Below are positions 43,951 to 53,113 of a stretch of DNA of 64,000 nucleotides, one piece after another (position 1 is the stretch's first letter; each line of letters begins with the position of its first letter). Below the pieces are notes generated by a model. It was not told the DNA's origin, did not search any database, and saw only the letters and a program-made list of their open reading frames with translations. Origin of the DNA: UBA1413 sp964461455 (lineage in GTDB: Bacteria; Bacteroidota; Bacteroidia; Bacteroidales; Prolixibacteraceae). The DNA is taken from assembly GCA_964461455.1 (NCBI GenBank), contig CAYWUJ010000006.1:26820-90819 (forward strand), given 5' to 3'. A program made the translations under genes and the position numbers.

Positions 43951-45258
43951 TCATTTCTGGCGAATGAAGATCTGCAGGGGTACTCCTGAAAAATTGAACT
44001 TCTCACGGAGCTGGTTCTCCAGGTAACGCTTGTAGGGCTCCCTGACGTACTGGGGCAGGTTGGCGAAAAATACAAACCCGGGGGCATGCGAGGGAAGCTG
44101 CGTGCAATACTTGATCTTGATGAATTTTCCCTTCCATGACGGCGGGGGATAATTCTCAATGGCCGCCAGCATCACCTCATTCAATTCCGAAGTCTTGATC
44201 TTCCGCTTGCGGCTATTGTAAACTTCCATGGCCGTTTCCAGGGCTTTGTGGATCCTCTGCTTGGTCATGGCCGAAATGAAAACCATGGGTACATCGGTAA
44301 AGGGGGCTATTCTCTCCAGTATATCCTTTTTGAAACGGTTCAGCGTGGAGTTGTCCTTTTCGACCAGATCCCACTTATTGATCAGCAGGATGACCCCCTT
44401 TTTGTTTTTAAGGATCAGGTTAAAAATGGAGAGGTCCTGGGCTTCGATGCCTCTTTCGGCATCGATCATCAGCATGCAAACGTCAGATTCTTCAATGGTG
44501 CGCACCGACCTGAGGACTGAGTAAAACTCCAGGTCTTCCTTGACCTTGGCACGTTTCCTGAGTCCTGCCGTGTCGACGATGATAAAATCATAACCGAACT
44601 TGTTGTAGCGTGAATGAATGGCATCGCGGGTAGTTCCGGCAATTTCGGTAACGATATTGCGTTCTTCGCCGACCAGGGCATTGATAAAGGAGGACTTTCC
44701 CACGTTGGGGCGGCCGACCACGGTAAACCGGGGCAGGGCATCCTCCTCCTCTTCCCCCGACGAAGGGGGTAAAAACTCCACCACGGCATCGAGCACTTCA
44801 CCGGTGCCGCTTCCCGTCATCGACGATACGGGGTAGATCTCCCCCAGTCCCAGGCCATAAAACTCCTGGGCATCGGCAAGGCGGATGTGGTTATCCACCT
44901 TGTTGACCACAAGAAGCACCTTCTTATCGCTTTTACGGAGAATCATGGCCATGGCCTCGTCGAGGTCGGTAATCCCTGTCTCCACGTCAACCACAAAGAG
45001 GATCACATCGGCCTCATCAAGGGCCAGGTGTACCTGTTTGCGGATCTGCTCCTCGAAAACATCATCGGAATGAATCACATACCCCCCCGTGTCAATCACC
45101 GAAAAATCGTATCCGTTCCAGGTGCACTTACCATAAATACGATCACGCGTCACCCCTGAGACATCATCGACGATGGCCATCCGTGATTCCACAAATCTGT
45201 TGAAAAGTGTCGACTTGCCTACATTGGGACGGCCGACAATTGCTACTATACTGCTCAT
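43951..45258 (-). CDS. der: Ribosome-assembly GTPase Der (EngA)
   Basis: 435 residues from ATG 45258 (MSSIVAIVGRPNVGKST); an in-frame TTG two codons earlier is not preferred. There are two consecutive GTPase domains, each with GRPNVGKS, followed by a KH-like domain. NKVD and NKWD mark guanine specificity in domains one and two. It is needed for 50S subunit maturation. It starts two bases after the era stop codon, forming an era-der unit. Confidence 0.97.
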   Translation of the reverse strand: MSSIVAIVGRPNVGKSTLFNRFVESRMAIVDDVSGVTRDRIYGKCTWNGYDFSVIDTGGYVIHSDDVFEEQIRKQVHLALDEADVILFVVDVETGITDLDEAMAMILRKSDKKVLLVVNKVDNHIRLADAQEFYGLGLGEIYPVSSMTGSGTGEVLDAVVEFLPPSSGEEEEDALPRFTVVGRPNVGKSSFINALVGEERNIVTEIAGTTRDAIHSRYNKFGYDFIIVDTAGLRKRAKVKEDLEFYSVLRSVRTIEESDVCMLMIDAERGIEAQDLSIFNLILKNKKGVILLINKWDLVEKDNSTLNRFKKDILERIAPFTDVPMVFISAMTKQRIHKALETAMEVYNSRKRKIKTSELNEVMLAAIENYPPPSWKGKFIKIKYCTQLPSHAPGFVFFANLPQYVREPYKRYLENQLREKFNFSGVPLQIFIRQK

Positions 45259-45260
45259 AT

Positions 45261-46148
45261 TCAATTTTCTGCTTTATATCCGAAACGGCTGATCGTCCGT
45301 TCGTTCTCCCGCCACTCTTTGGCCACCTTCACATACAACTCCAGGAAAATCTTCCTTCCGAAGAACTCTTCCGCTTCCTGGCGGGCCATGGTTCCCACCC
45401 TCCTCAGGGCCAGCCCTCCCTTTCCGATGATGATCCCCTTTTGCGAATCCCGTTCCACATAAATAACTCCCCTGATCCTGAGCAGGTCACCATCGGTGAT
45501 GAACTCTTCCACCTCCACTTCCACGGCATAGGGAATCTCCTGCTGGTAATTGATCAGGATCTTTTCCCTGATGATCTCCTGCATGAAAAACCGCTCACTG
45601 CGGTCGGTAAGTTCATCTTTCGGGAAATAGGGGGGATTCTCGGGAAGCCACTCCAGGATGCGGTCAAAAACCGGCGTAAGGTTGAACTTTACTTTGGCCG
45701 ATACCGGAAAAATAGCGGCTTCAGGGAAAACCCCGCTCCAATAGTCAAAAAGCCTGATCACCTCCTCCTGGTTCGAAAGATCGATCTTGTTAATCAGCAC
45801 TATCAGGTGAACACCGGCCTTCTTAACCTTGGCGACATAATCACTGTTTTTTGCCGGATCTTCTTTTACATCGGTCACATACAGGATGATATCGGCATCG
45901 TCGAGTGCCGTCTCCACGAACTTCATCATGGTCTCCTGCAACTTATAGCCGGGTTTGAGAATCCCCGGAGTGTCGGAATAGACAATCTGGAAATCGTCGC
46001 CATTGACAATCCCCTTGATGCGGTGACGGGTGGTCTGCATCTTGGAGGTGATGATCGACAGCCTTTCGCCGACCAGGGCATTCATGATGGTCGATTTTCC
46101 CACGTTGGGGTTCCCGATGATGTTGACAAATCCTGCTTTATGTGACAT
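45261..46148 (-). CDS. era: GTPase Era
   Basis: 295 residues from ATG 46148 (MSHKAGFVNIIGNPNVGKST). The G1, G3 (DTPGI) and G4 (NKID) motifs are present. The C-terminal KH domain carries VERDSQKGIIIGKGGLALRRVG, the RNA-binding signature. It binds 16S rRNA near its 3' end during 30S maturation. It is first in the era-der pair, with a -7 box about 27 bases upstream. Confidence 0.97.
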   Translation of the reverse strand: MSHKAGFVNIIGNPNVGKSTIMNALVGERLSIITSKMQTTRHRIKGIVNGDDFQIVYSDTPGILKPGYKLQETMMKFVETALDDADIILYVTDVKEDPAKNSDYVAKVKKAGVHLIVLINKIDLSNQEEVIRLFDYWSGVFPEAAIFPVSAKVKFNLTPVFDRILEWLPENPPYFPKDELTDRSERFFMQEIIREKILINYQQEIPYAVEVEVEEFITDGDLLRIRGVIYVERDSQKGIIIGKGGLALRRVGTMARQEAEEFFGRKIFLELYVKVAKEWRENERTISRFGYKAEN

Positions 46149-46174
46149 AGAATACAATTCGCTAAAAATCAGTG

Positions 46175-46182
46175 CAAAGATA
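46175..46182 (-). promoter_or_regulatory. Bacteroidota -7 box (TATCTTTG) before era
   Basis: Exact TAnnTTTG match on the minus strand, with a predicted leader of about 20 bases to ATG 46148. Confidence 0.55.
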
Positions 46183-46289
46183 GAAAAAAAGAGATGAATG
46201 GCCGGATTGGGGTCTTCAAATGGGGAAGATGACCATTAATTTCACTTTCGGCACTTCGGGGTACGTTCTGCCAGGGTAATTTCCCCCTA

Positions 46290-47201
46290 TTAAGGCTCTT
46301 CTTTCCGGAAGCGGGCGAAAGACTCCTCCCACTCTTTTCCGGAAAACCGGTCGGTCAGGGCGATGAGTTCCGTGATTCCCGGGGAGTGGTCAACGGGGCG
46401 GATTCTGGTTTGTTCGGGGGTGCATTCCACAGCCAGGAGCCTGCCGCCGGTCACCATGATGAATCCCTTGATGCGGTAAGCGCGGGAAGCCCATTCTGCC
46501 AGAAAACCGGGAACTCTTTCCTCAGGCAGGGGCCTGGTTGATTTCAGCACCAGTGTGGAGACCTCAGGACGGGCCAGGGCTTCCACCGTGTCAGGGAAAA
46601 ACCGGGGTTTCCGCAGGAACCTCTCCCGGAAGGGCACCCGGCAATAGGAAGTGGTGATGATGTCGGCGAAGGGATTGGCTTTCCGGGCGAAATCCAGGGC
46701 CAGATGCGTCTTTTCGCCTGCCAGGTCGGCCTTGTTTATCACGACGATATCGGCCATGCGCAACTGGTGAATAACCCGGGGCATCATTTTTCCGGTGCGG
46801 GCGTAACCGGCGGCATCTAAAATGCACCAATGGACAGCCACATGGACCCTCCCCGACAAGGGGGAATGGCTGAAGATTTCCGCAAGGGAGGTAGGATCGG
46901 CAAATCCCGAGGCTTCCAGAATCAGTAAATCAGGAGAATGCCGGTGCAGGAAACCCTCAAGCGAGGCCATGAACTCCCCCAGCAAACAAACACAAAACAC
47001 CGAACCGTTGTTGATCTCCAGCAGGGCAAAACGGCCTCCCGACTCCTCAAGAGCATACCGGTCGGTGTTTACAGGGGCAAACTCATTCTGGATCACCCCC
47101 ACACGCCTGCACTCAGGCAGCCGGGCCAGAACCTCCCCGAGAAAGGTGGTTTTGCCGCTGCCCAGAAAACCCGACACGATATGCAGGGGAATGGATGCCA
47201 C
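46290..47201 (-). CDS. CobW/COG0523-family GTPase with altered metal motif
   Basis: 303 residues from a GTG start at 47201. P-loop GFLGSGKTT (11-19), QNEF near 38-41 and NKAD mark a G3E GTPase. The diagnostic CxCC of metal-inserting COG0523 proteins reads C70-V-C72-L73, lacking the last cysteine. A CobW C-terminal domain follows (about 210-295, RIKGFIMVTGGRLLAVECTP). These proteins deliver zinc, cobalt or iron to client proteins; the metal here cannot be assigned. It is divergent from the PurF-like gene across 160 bases. Confidence 0.9.
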   Translation of the reverse strand: MASIPLHIVSGFLGSGKTTFLGEVLARLPECRRVGVIQNEFAPVNTDRYALEESGGRFALLEINNGSVFCVCLLGEFMASLEGFLHRHSPDLLILEASGFADPTSLAEIFSHSPLSGRVHVAVHWCILDAAGYARTGKMMPRVIHQLRMADIVVINKADLAGEKTHLALDFARKANPFADIITTSYCRVPFRERFLRKPRFFPDTVEALARPEVSTLVLKSTRPLPEERVPGFLAEWASRAYRIKGFIMVTGGRLLAVECTPEQTRIRPVDHSPGITELIALTDRFSGKEWEESFARFRKEEP

Positions 47202-47361
47202 AAAAATCTTTTTTTTAAGGGTTTTCTTAGTGAAATGGCGCTTTTTGTTTCATTATTCTCACCACAGGACAAAGTTGGGAATAATTTAAATCCATTCTGT
47301 TTTTTCTTTCCGGAAGGAATCTACAATTTTGTCCACTTCAATTTCAAAAAATCAGGGTGCC

Positions 47362-48768
47362 ATGAGTGGGTTCTTCGGAAGTATCGGCAAGGCCAATTGT
47401 GTATACGATGTCTTTTATGGCACCGACTATCATTCCCACCTGGGGACCAAGCGTGCCGGGATGGCCTTTTACAATGCCTGGCTGGGTTTTCAGCGGGCCA
47501 TTCACAGCATTGAAAACGATTATTTCAGGAGCAAGTTCGCCGATGACATCAAGGGATTTGCCGCCAACAGCGGCATCGGGGTCATCAGTGACATGGAAGC
47601 ACAGCCCATCGTGGTGAATTCGCATCTGGGGAAATTCGCCATTGCCACGGTGAGCAAGATTGTGAACCTTACAGAACTGGAGGCGCGGCTTCTGAAACAG
47701 CGGCAGCACTTTGCCGAGACCAGCCAGGGAGCCGCCAACCCCACTGAACTGGTGGCCATGCTGATCTGTGAAGCCAGCGACCTGGTTTCGGGCATCGAGA
47801 ATGTCTTTGACCGGGTGAAAGGCTCCTGTTCCATCCTGCTGCTGACGGAAAGCGGCATCATTGCCGCCCGTGATAAACTGGGACGTACCCCTGTGATTCT
47901 GGGAAGCAAGGAGGATACCCTGGCCGTGGCCACAGAGTCGTGTTCTTTCTTCAACCTGGGCTTTGAAACCCTGCGCGACCTGGGACCCGGGGAAATCGTG
48001 CGGGTGACCGCCGACGGTATCGAGGTGCTGCGCCAACCCAATGAAAAAATGCAGATCTGCGCCTTCCTGTGGGTTTACTATGGCTACCCTCCTTCCTTCT
48101 ATGAGGGGATCAATGTGGAGGAGTGCCGCTATCGCTGCGGTGCCGCCCTGGCGCTACGCGATAATGCCGATGCCGACTTCGTATCGGGAATTCCTGATTC
48201 CGGGGTGGCCCACGCCGTGGGTTACAGCAATAAAAGCCGTATCCCCTACATGCGGCCCTATGCCAAATACACCCCCACATGGCCCCGCAGTTTCATGCCC
48301 CAGAACCAGGAAATCCGCGACCTCGTCGCCAAAATGAAACTGATTCCCAACCGCTCCCTGGTGGGCGGAAAATCGGGAATTTTCTGCGACGACTCTATCG
48401 TCAGGGGTACCCAGCTCGTGGGGAATACCCGCGACCTCTATGAAGCCGGAATCCGCGAAATCCACATGAGAATCGCCTGCCCCCCCCTTCTCTATCCCTG
48501 CGAATTTCTCAACTTCTCACGCTCCAAGAAAACCACGGACCTGGCCACCCGAAAGGCCATAAAAACCCTCGAGGGCGATAGGGAGGTGGATGTCAGAAGA
48601 TATGAAAATCCTGAGAATGAAGAGTATAAGGCCATGGTCGATACCATCCGCCAAAACCTCAACCTCACTACCCTGAAATTCCAGCACATCGGCGACCTGA
48701 TCACAGCCATCGGACTACCCAGGGAAAAGGTATGCACCCACTGCTGGGACAACAGCTCATACTTCTAG
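47362..48768 (+). CDS. PurF-like phosphoribosyltransferase with degenerate glutaminase domain
   Basis: 468 residues from ATG 47362 (MSGFFGSIG); a TTG 33 bases upstream is not preferred. It follows the amidophosphoribosyltransferase plan, but the catalytic Cys1 is Ser, the HVRY arginine block reads GVISDME, and the oxyanion Asn-Gly is absent (IATVSKIVN). The PRPP loop GIFCDDSIVRGTQL (about 340-353, D343-D344) is intact. Four cysteines match the [4Fe-4S] ligands of Bacillus-type PurF: C233, C380, C458 and C461. It should be unable to use glutamine. It may use ammonia or have another role; Bacteroidota usually carry a true purF elsewhere. Confidence 0.88.
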   Translation: MSGFFGSIGKANCVYDVFYGTDYHSHLGTKRAGMAFYNAWLGFQRAIHSIENDYFRSKFADDIKGFAANSGIGVISDMEAQPIVVNSHLGKFAIATVSKIVNLTELEARLLKQRQHFAETSQGAANPTELVAMLICEASDLVSGIENVFDRVKGSCSILLLTESGIIAARDKLGRTPVILGSKEDTLAVATESCSFFNLGFETLRDLGPGEIVRVTADGIEVLRQPNEKMQICAFLWVYYGYPPSFYEGINVEECRYRCGAALALRDNADADFVSGIPDSGVAHAVGYSNKSRIPYMRPYAKYTPTWPRSFMPQNQEIRDLVAKMKLIPNRSLVGGKSGIFCDDSIVRGTQLVGNTRDLYEAGIREIHMRIACPPLLYPCEFLNFSRSKKTTDLATRKAIKTLEGDREVDVRRYENPENEEYKAMVDTIRQNLNLTTLKFQHIGDLITAIGLPREKVCTHCWDNSSYF

Positions 48769-48844
48769 AATCTGAAATCTTAAATGGAGGAATTCCGGTA
48801 TCCCCAATCCTCATTCCGCCCTCCGGGATCTGCCTTCTGAAATC

Positions 48845-50380
48845 CTAACGGGCGGGGCCCAGTTTTTCAATGGCGTTGTTCAGGCGGGTGATGGTCTCCG
48901 TTTTTCCCAGGAGTTCGCAGATGCGGAACAGGTCAGGGCCGACGTTTCCTCCGACGAGGGCAATGCGCAGGGCATTCATCACATCGCCGAAGTGCCATCC
49001 CCTGGCGTTCATGAAGGCTGAAAATCCCTCCTTCAGGGGGGCAGCCTCCCACACTTCAGCGCCGGCAAGAAGGTTGGCGATCTCCCCCACGGCTTCGGGA
49101 ATGCCCGGTTTCCACCTTTTAGCCACGGCTTTCTCATCATACACTTCCGGCGCCTCAAAGAAATAGCGGCCCTGTTCCCAGAAGTCACCGACAAAATCGC
49201 ACCGTTCCTTGATTTCTTCCACCACGGCCACCACGGTCGCCAGGGTGACGGTAACGTTTTTGGAATAGAGGATGGGCACCACCATACGGGCCAGTTCCTG
49301 CGATGATTTTTTCTGAAGGTACTGGCGGTTGAACCAGCGGGCCTTTTCGGGGTCGAAACGGGAGCCTGCCTTTACCACACGGTCCAGGGTGAAGCTTGCG
49401 GCCATCTCCTCAAGGGTGAAAATCTCCTGGTCGGTGCCCGGGTTCCACCCCAGCAAGGCCAGAAGGTTCAGGAAAGCCTCGGGAAAATAGCCGTCTTCAC
49501 GGTAACCCCGGTAGGACTCTCCGCTTTCGGGGTCTTTCCAGAGCAGCGGAAATACCGGAAATCCCATTTTATCGCCATCGCGCTTGCTCAGTTTTCCCTT
49601 GCCCTGGGGCTTCAGAATCAGGGGAAGATGGGAGAAGCGCGGACGGCTCTCTTCCCACCCAAGAGCCCGGTAGAGCAGGACATGCAGGGGCAGCGAGGGA
49701 AGCCACTCCTCACCCCTGATCACATGGGTGATCTCCATCAGGTGGTCATCGACGACATTGGCAAGGTGGTAGGTGGGCATGCCGTCCGATTTAAAGAGGA
49801 CCTTATCGTCGAGTTCGCGGGTATTGAAGGTCACACTTCCGCGTATGAGGTCCTCTTCGGTGACGTCGAGGTTTTCAGGCATCAGGAAGCGGACGGCGTA
49901 GGGCTCACCGGCTTCGAGCAGCCGCCGGACCTCCCCGGCAGGAAGAGCCAGGGAATTGCGGAGCCCCAAGCGGGTGTGCTGGCCGTATGAAAAAATCTCT
50001 CCCTTGGCCTCAGCCTGCGCCCTGAGTTCATCGAGCTCGGCAGGCGTGTCAAAGGAGGTGTAAGCCCACCCCGACTCTACCAGTTGCCGGGCATAGCCGG
50101 CGTAGAACTCCTTCCGCTCACTCTGCCGGTAGGGACCATAATTCCCCCCGAAACCGGGACCTTCATCGGGAATCAGTCCGCACCAACGGAGACTCTCCAC
50201 GATATACTCCTCGGCACCGGGAACATACCGCGTCTGATCCGTATCTTCGATGCGCAATAAAAAATCACCGCCATGCCTGCGGGCAAAAAGATAATTGAAC
50301 AACGCCGTTCTTACCCCACCCATATGGAGGGGACCTGTCGGACTGGGTGCAAAGCGCACACGGACTCTTCTCTCGCTCAT
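48845..50380 (-). CDS. gltX: Glutamyl-tRNA synthetase
   Basis: 511 residues from ATG 50380 (MSERRVRVRFAPSPTGPLHMGG). The HIGH-like motif is H19-MGG and the KMSKS-like motif is KLSKRDGDKMG. Its length fits the discriminating bacterial enzyme. It charges tRNA-Glu, and may charge tRNA-Gln if GatCAB is present. Upstream codons to 50446 exist in frame but cross the -7 box at 50398-50405. It converges with the PurF-like gene and diverges from kbl. Confidence 0.97.
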   Translation of the reverse strand: MSERRVRVRFAPSPTGPLHMGGVRTALFNYLFARRHGGDFLLRIEDTDQTRYVPGAEEYIVESLRWCGLIPDEGPGFGGNYGPYRQSERKEFYAGYARQLVESGWAYTSFDTPAELDELRAQAEAKGEIFSYGQHTRLGLRNSLALPAGEVRRLLEAGEPYAVRFLMPENLDVTEEDLIRGSVTFNTRELDDKVLFKSDGMPTYHLANVVDDHLMEITHVIRGEEWLPSLPLHVLLYRALGWEESRPRFSHLPLILKPQGKGKLSKRDGDKMGFPVFPLLWKDPESGESYRGYREDGYFPEAFLNLLALLGWNPGTDQEIFTLEEMAASFTLDRVVKAGSRFDPEKARWFNRQYLQKKSSQELARMVVPILYSKNVTVTLATVVAVVEEIKERCDFVGDFWEQGRYFFEAPEVYDEKAVAKRWKPGIPEAVGEIANLLAGAEVWEAAPLKEGFSAFMNARGWHFGDVMNALRIALVGGNVGPDLFRICELLGKTETITRLNNAIEKLGPAR

Positions 50381-50397
50381 CGTCGTAAAATTTGCGG

Positions 50398-50405
50398 CAA
50401 AGATA
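50398..50405 (-). promoter_or_regulatory. Bacteroidota -7 box (TATCTTTG) before gltX
   Basis: Exact TAnnTTTG match, with a predicted leader of about 11 bases to ATG 50380. Confidence 0.55.
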
Positions 50406-50509
50406 GAGAAAACACAGCGATGAGAAATGATCCCCGGGACTGTCATTTATCACAAAAAAATACGGATCCTTTTTGTTAATTTGGTCCCTGATCAAAAATG
50501 ATGACGGTT

Positions 50510-51700
50510 ATGTACGGAAAAATGAAGCAGGATCTGGTTAAGACCCTCGAAGGTCTGAAAGAGCAGGGGTTATATAAAACCGAAAGGATCATCACCTCGG
50601 CCCAGGGGGCGGAAATAACGCTGAACACCGGGGAGCGGGCGCTTAACTTCTGCGCCAACAACTACCTGGGACTGGCATCCCATCAGGCGGTGGTCACGGC
50701 AGCGCAGGAGATCATGAACGACTGGGGCTTCGGGCTCTCGTCGGTGAGGTTTATCTGTGGCACCCAGCAAATCCACAAAGAGCTGGAATCAAGGGTCTCC
50801 CGGTTCCTGGGAACCGAAGATACCATTCTGTACTGTGCCGCTTTCGATGCCAACGGCGGGGTTTTTGAACCGTTGCTGGGAGAGGAGGGCGCCATCATCT
50901 CAGACGAATTGAACCACGCTTCCATCATCGACGGCGTGCGGCTTTGCAAAGCCCGGCGGTTCCGCTACAAACATTCCGACATGGGAGAATTGGAAAAATG
51001 CCTGCAGGAAGCCCAATCGGCCACCTACCGCATTGTGGTCACCGACGGCGTCTTTTCCATGGACGGCGACATGTGCAAATTACCCGGAATCGTGGCCTTG
51101 TGCGACCGCTACGACGCCCTGGTGATGGTCGACGATTCCCATGCCACAGGCTACATCGGCGCCACAGGCCGCGGAACAGCCGAACATTACGGCCTGCTGG
51201 GCAGGATCGACATTATCACCACCACCTTCGGCAAGGCCATGGGCGGAGGCAACGGCGGATGCACCTCGGGCAGAAAGGAAATCATAGAAATGCTCAGGCA
51301 GCGGTCACGTCCCTATCTCTTCTCCAATACCCTGGCCCCCGCCACCGTGGGCGCTACCCTTAAAGCCATTGATCTCCTCGAAGAGAACTCTGAAATGTCG
51401 AACAGCGTAATGATCAAAGCCCGCCGCTTCCGCACCAAAATGGAAACCGCCGGCTTTGACCTCGTCAAAGGAGATACCGCCATCATCCCCGTGATGATCT
51501 ATGATGAACCCCGGGCCATCCGCTTTGCCGACGAACTGCTGAAAGAAGGAGTCTATGTGATCGGCTTCGTCTTCCCCGTGGTTCCCCGCGGAAAAGCCCG
51601 CATCCGCGTACAGATCTCCGCCGCCCATTCCGAAAAACAAATCGACCAGGCCGTAGATGCCTTTGTCAAAGCCGGAAAAAAACTGGGAATCATCAGCTAG
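50510..51700 (+). CDS. kbl: 2-amino-3-ketobutyrate CoA ligase (glycine C-acetyltransferase)
   Basis: 396 residues from ATG 50510 (MYGKMKQDL), the family start; ATGs at 50498 and 50501 are possible. A PLP enzyme of the alpha-oxoamine synthase group, it converts aminoketobutyrate and CoA to glycine and acetyl-CoA in threonine breakdown. The PLP lysine is K242 in TTTFGKAMGGGNGG, with NHASIIDG and VDDSHATGYIG also present. Threonine dehydrogenase is not in the window. The stop codon lies inside an 18-bp tandem duplication (51692-51727). Confidence 0.95.
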   Translation: MYGKMKQDLVKTLEGLKEQGLYKTERIITSAQGAEITLNTGERALNFCANNYLGLASHQAVVTAAQEIMNDWGFGLSSVRFICGTQQIHKELESRVSRFLGTEDTILYCAAFDANGGVFEPLLGEEGAIISDELNHASIIDGVRLCKARRFRYKHSDMGELEKCLQEAQSATYRIVVTDGVFSMDGDMCKLPGIVALCDRYDALVMVDDSHATGYIGATGRGTAEHYGLLGRIDIITTTFGKAMGGGNGGCTSGRKEIIEMLRQRSRPYLFSNTLAPATVGATLKAIDLLEENSEMSNSVMIKARRFRTKMETAGFDLVKGDTAIIPVMIYDEPRAIRFADELLKEGVYVIGFVFPVVPRGKARIRVQISAAHSEKQIDQAVDAFVKAGKKLGIIS

Positions 51701-51727
51701 GTCTGCTCTATCAGCCAGGTCTGCTCA
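51692..51727. repeat. 18-bp tandem duplication across the kbl stop codon
   Basis: Two adjacent 18-base copies (51692-51709 and 51710-51727) differ at two positions. One difference turns the TAG stop of the first copy into CAG in the second. The arrangement suggests a recent local duplication in the 3' end. Confidence 0.85.
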
Positions 51728-51762
51728 CTGTCCTTTCAGCTCCCGAACAGCAAGAGAGTGCT

Positions 51763-52881
51763 TCACTCAGGCCAAACGGAGGTTGTGGCTGAGTTCAGGG
51801 TGTCGTCTTCATAGGCCTGGTTGCGATACCGGGGGATGAATCCTGCGTCACGAATCGCCTGCTGTATCCCTTCTGCGTCGAAACTGTAGCGGGCCCCGGC
51901 TTTGGAGACCACGTTCTCCTCCATCATGATAGAGCCGAAGTCATTGGCCCCGGCATGGAGGGCCAGTTGGCCCGTCACAGCCCCCACCGTGAGCCAGGAA
52001 GCCTGAATATTGGGGATGTTGTGAAGCATCAGCCTGCTGATGGCCACCAGCCGCAGGTAGTCATGGGCGGTGCTGCGGTTGCGTATTCCCTGCTTTTGAA
52101 GCATCGTCCCCTCATCCATGAATGGCCAGGGCACAAAGGTGACAAAACCGCAGGCCCCGTCAGGCTTCTCACTTTGCACCTTCCGCAGATGGTCGAGGTG
52201 TTCGATTCTTTCCCGGGGGGTTTCGATATGGCCGTACATCATGGTCGCCGACGTCACCAGGTTCATCCGGTGGGCCTCTCTCATCACCTCAAGCCACTCC
52301 CCCGTTTTGCACTTCCCGGGGGAGATGATGCCCCGCACCCTGTCGGAAAGAATTTCAGCCCCGGCACCCGGAAGACTCTCCATGCCTGCCGCGACCAGCT
52401 CCTCAAGAATAAAACGATAGGACTTGCGTTCCTTGCGGGCGATGAAGACCACTTCAGGGGGCCCCAGGGCATGGAGCTTCAACAGGGGAAACCTCTCCTT
52501 CAGCTGCCGGAACAGGGTGGTGTAGAAGTCAAGACCCAATTGGGGATGCATCCCCCCCTGCAGGAGCACCTGACGGCCTCCCGCCCTGAAAAGCTCTTCG
52601 ATTTTCAGAAAATAGTCGTCAAGAGTGGTGATGTATGCCGCCTCATCCCCCTTTTTACAGTGGAAATTACAGAACTGGCACCCCGATATACAAACATTGG
52701 TAATATTGATGTTCCGGTCGACGATCCATCCCACCCTGTCTCCCGGAATTTTGCGCCTGCGCACCTCATCGGCGGCAGCCATCAGCTCTCCCCCGGGGGC
52801 CTTTTCATAAAGCCAGAGCCCTTCATCCACACTCAGCTCCTCACCCTCCAGCGCCCTGTACAGTAACTTGTCACTATGCAT
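51763..52881 (-). CDS. mqnC: Cyclic dehypoxanthinyl futalosine synthase (radical SAM), futalosine menaquinone pathway
   Basis: 372 residues from ATG 52881. The radical-SAM cluster motif is C64-x3-C68-x2-C71 in TNVCISGCQFC, followed by NFHC. LPGAGAEIL and MMYGHIETPRERIEHL are typical of the MqnC/MqnE/CofH group. Overall resemblance, including SWLTVGAVTGQLALHAGANDFGS, favours MqnC over MqnE. It closes the ring of dehypoxanthine futalosine on the way to menaquinone. No other mqn gene lies in the window. Menaquinone would serve anaerobic respiration. Confidence 0.9.
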   Translation of the reverse strand: MHSDKLLYRALEGEELSVDEGLWLYEKAPGGELMAAADEVRRRKIPGDRVGWIVDRNINITNVCISGCQFCNFHCKKGDEAAYITTLDDYFLKIEELFRAGGRQVLLQGGMHPQLGLDFYTTLFRQLKERFPLLKLHALGPPEVVFIARKERKSYRFILEELVAAGMESLPGAGAEILSDRVRGIISPGKCKTGEWLEVMREAHRMNLVTSATMMYGHIETPRERIEHLDHLRKVQSEKPDGACGFVTFVPWPFMDEGTMLQKQGIRNRSTAHDYLRLVAISRLMLHNIPNIQASWLTVGAVTGQLALHAGANDFGSIMMEENVVSKAGARYSFDAEGIQQAIRDAGFIPRYRNQAYEDDTLNSATTSVWPE

Positions 52882-53113
52882 CTGTTTAAAATATTTAGTC
52901 GCTATGGTAAATTACGTGAAACGGAGAATGAGCCCTGAAGGCCGCCAGGCCCTGCCGCCAGGCCGGAATGGCGCCATAAACGACACACACAAACAGGTCA
53001 TCATGATATTTCCCTTTGTTCATTTCCACGCAACATCTTTACCATCCCCGCGTTTTTGCTACATTTATGCTCTCAAAATCATTTTACTGACTCCAAAATA
53101 ACCAGGAACCACT

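Noticed and set aside
43905..44159. Upstream extension of the small tail-anchored gene to 186 codons
   Set aside because: The extra part is an out-of-frame copy of der coding DNA; the ATG at 43904 has the strong ribosome-binding site.
47362..48768. Calling this gene purF
   Set aside because: The glutaminase nucleophile and oxyanion residues are missing, so the standard name would mislead.
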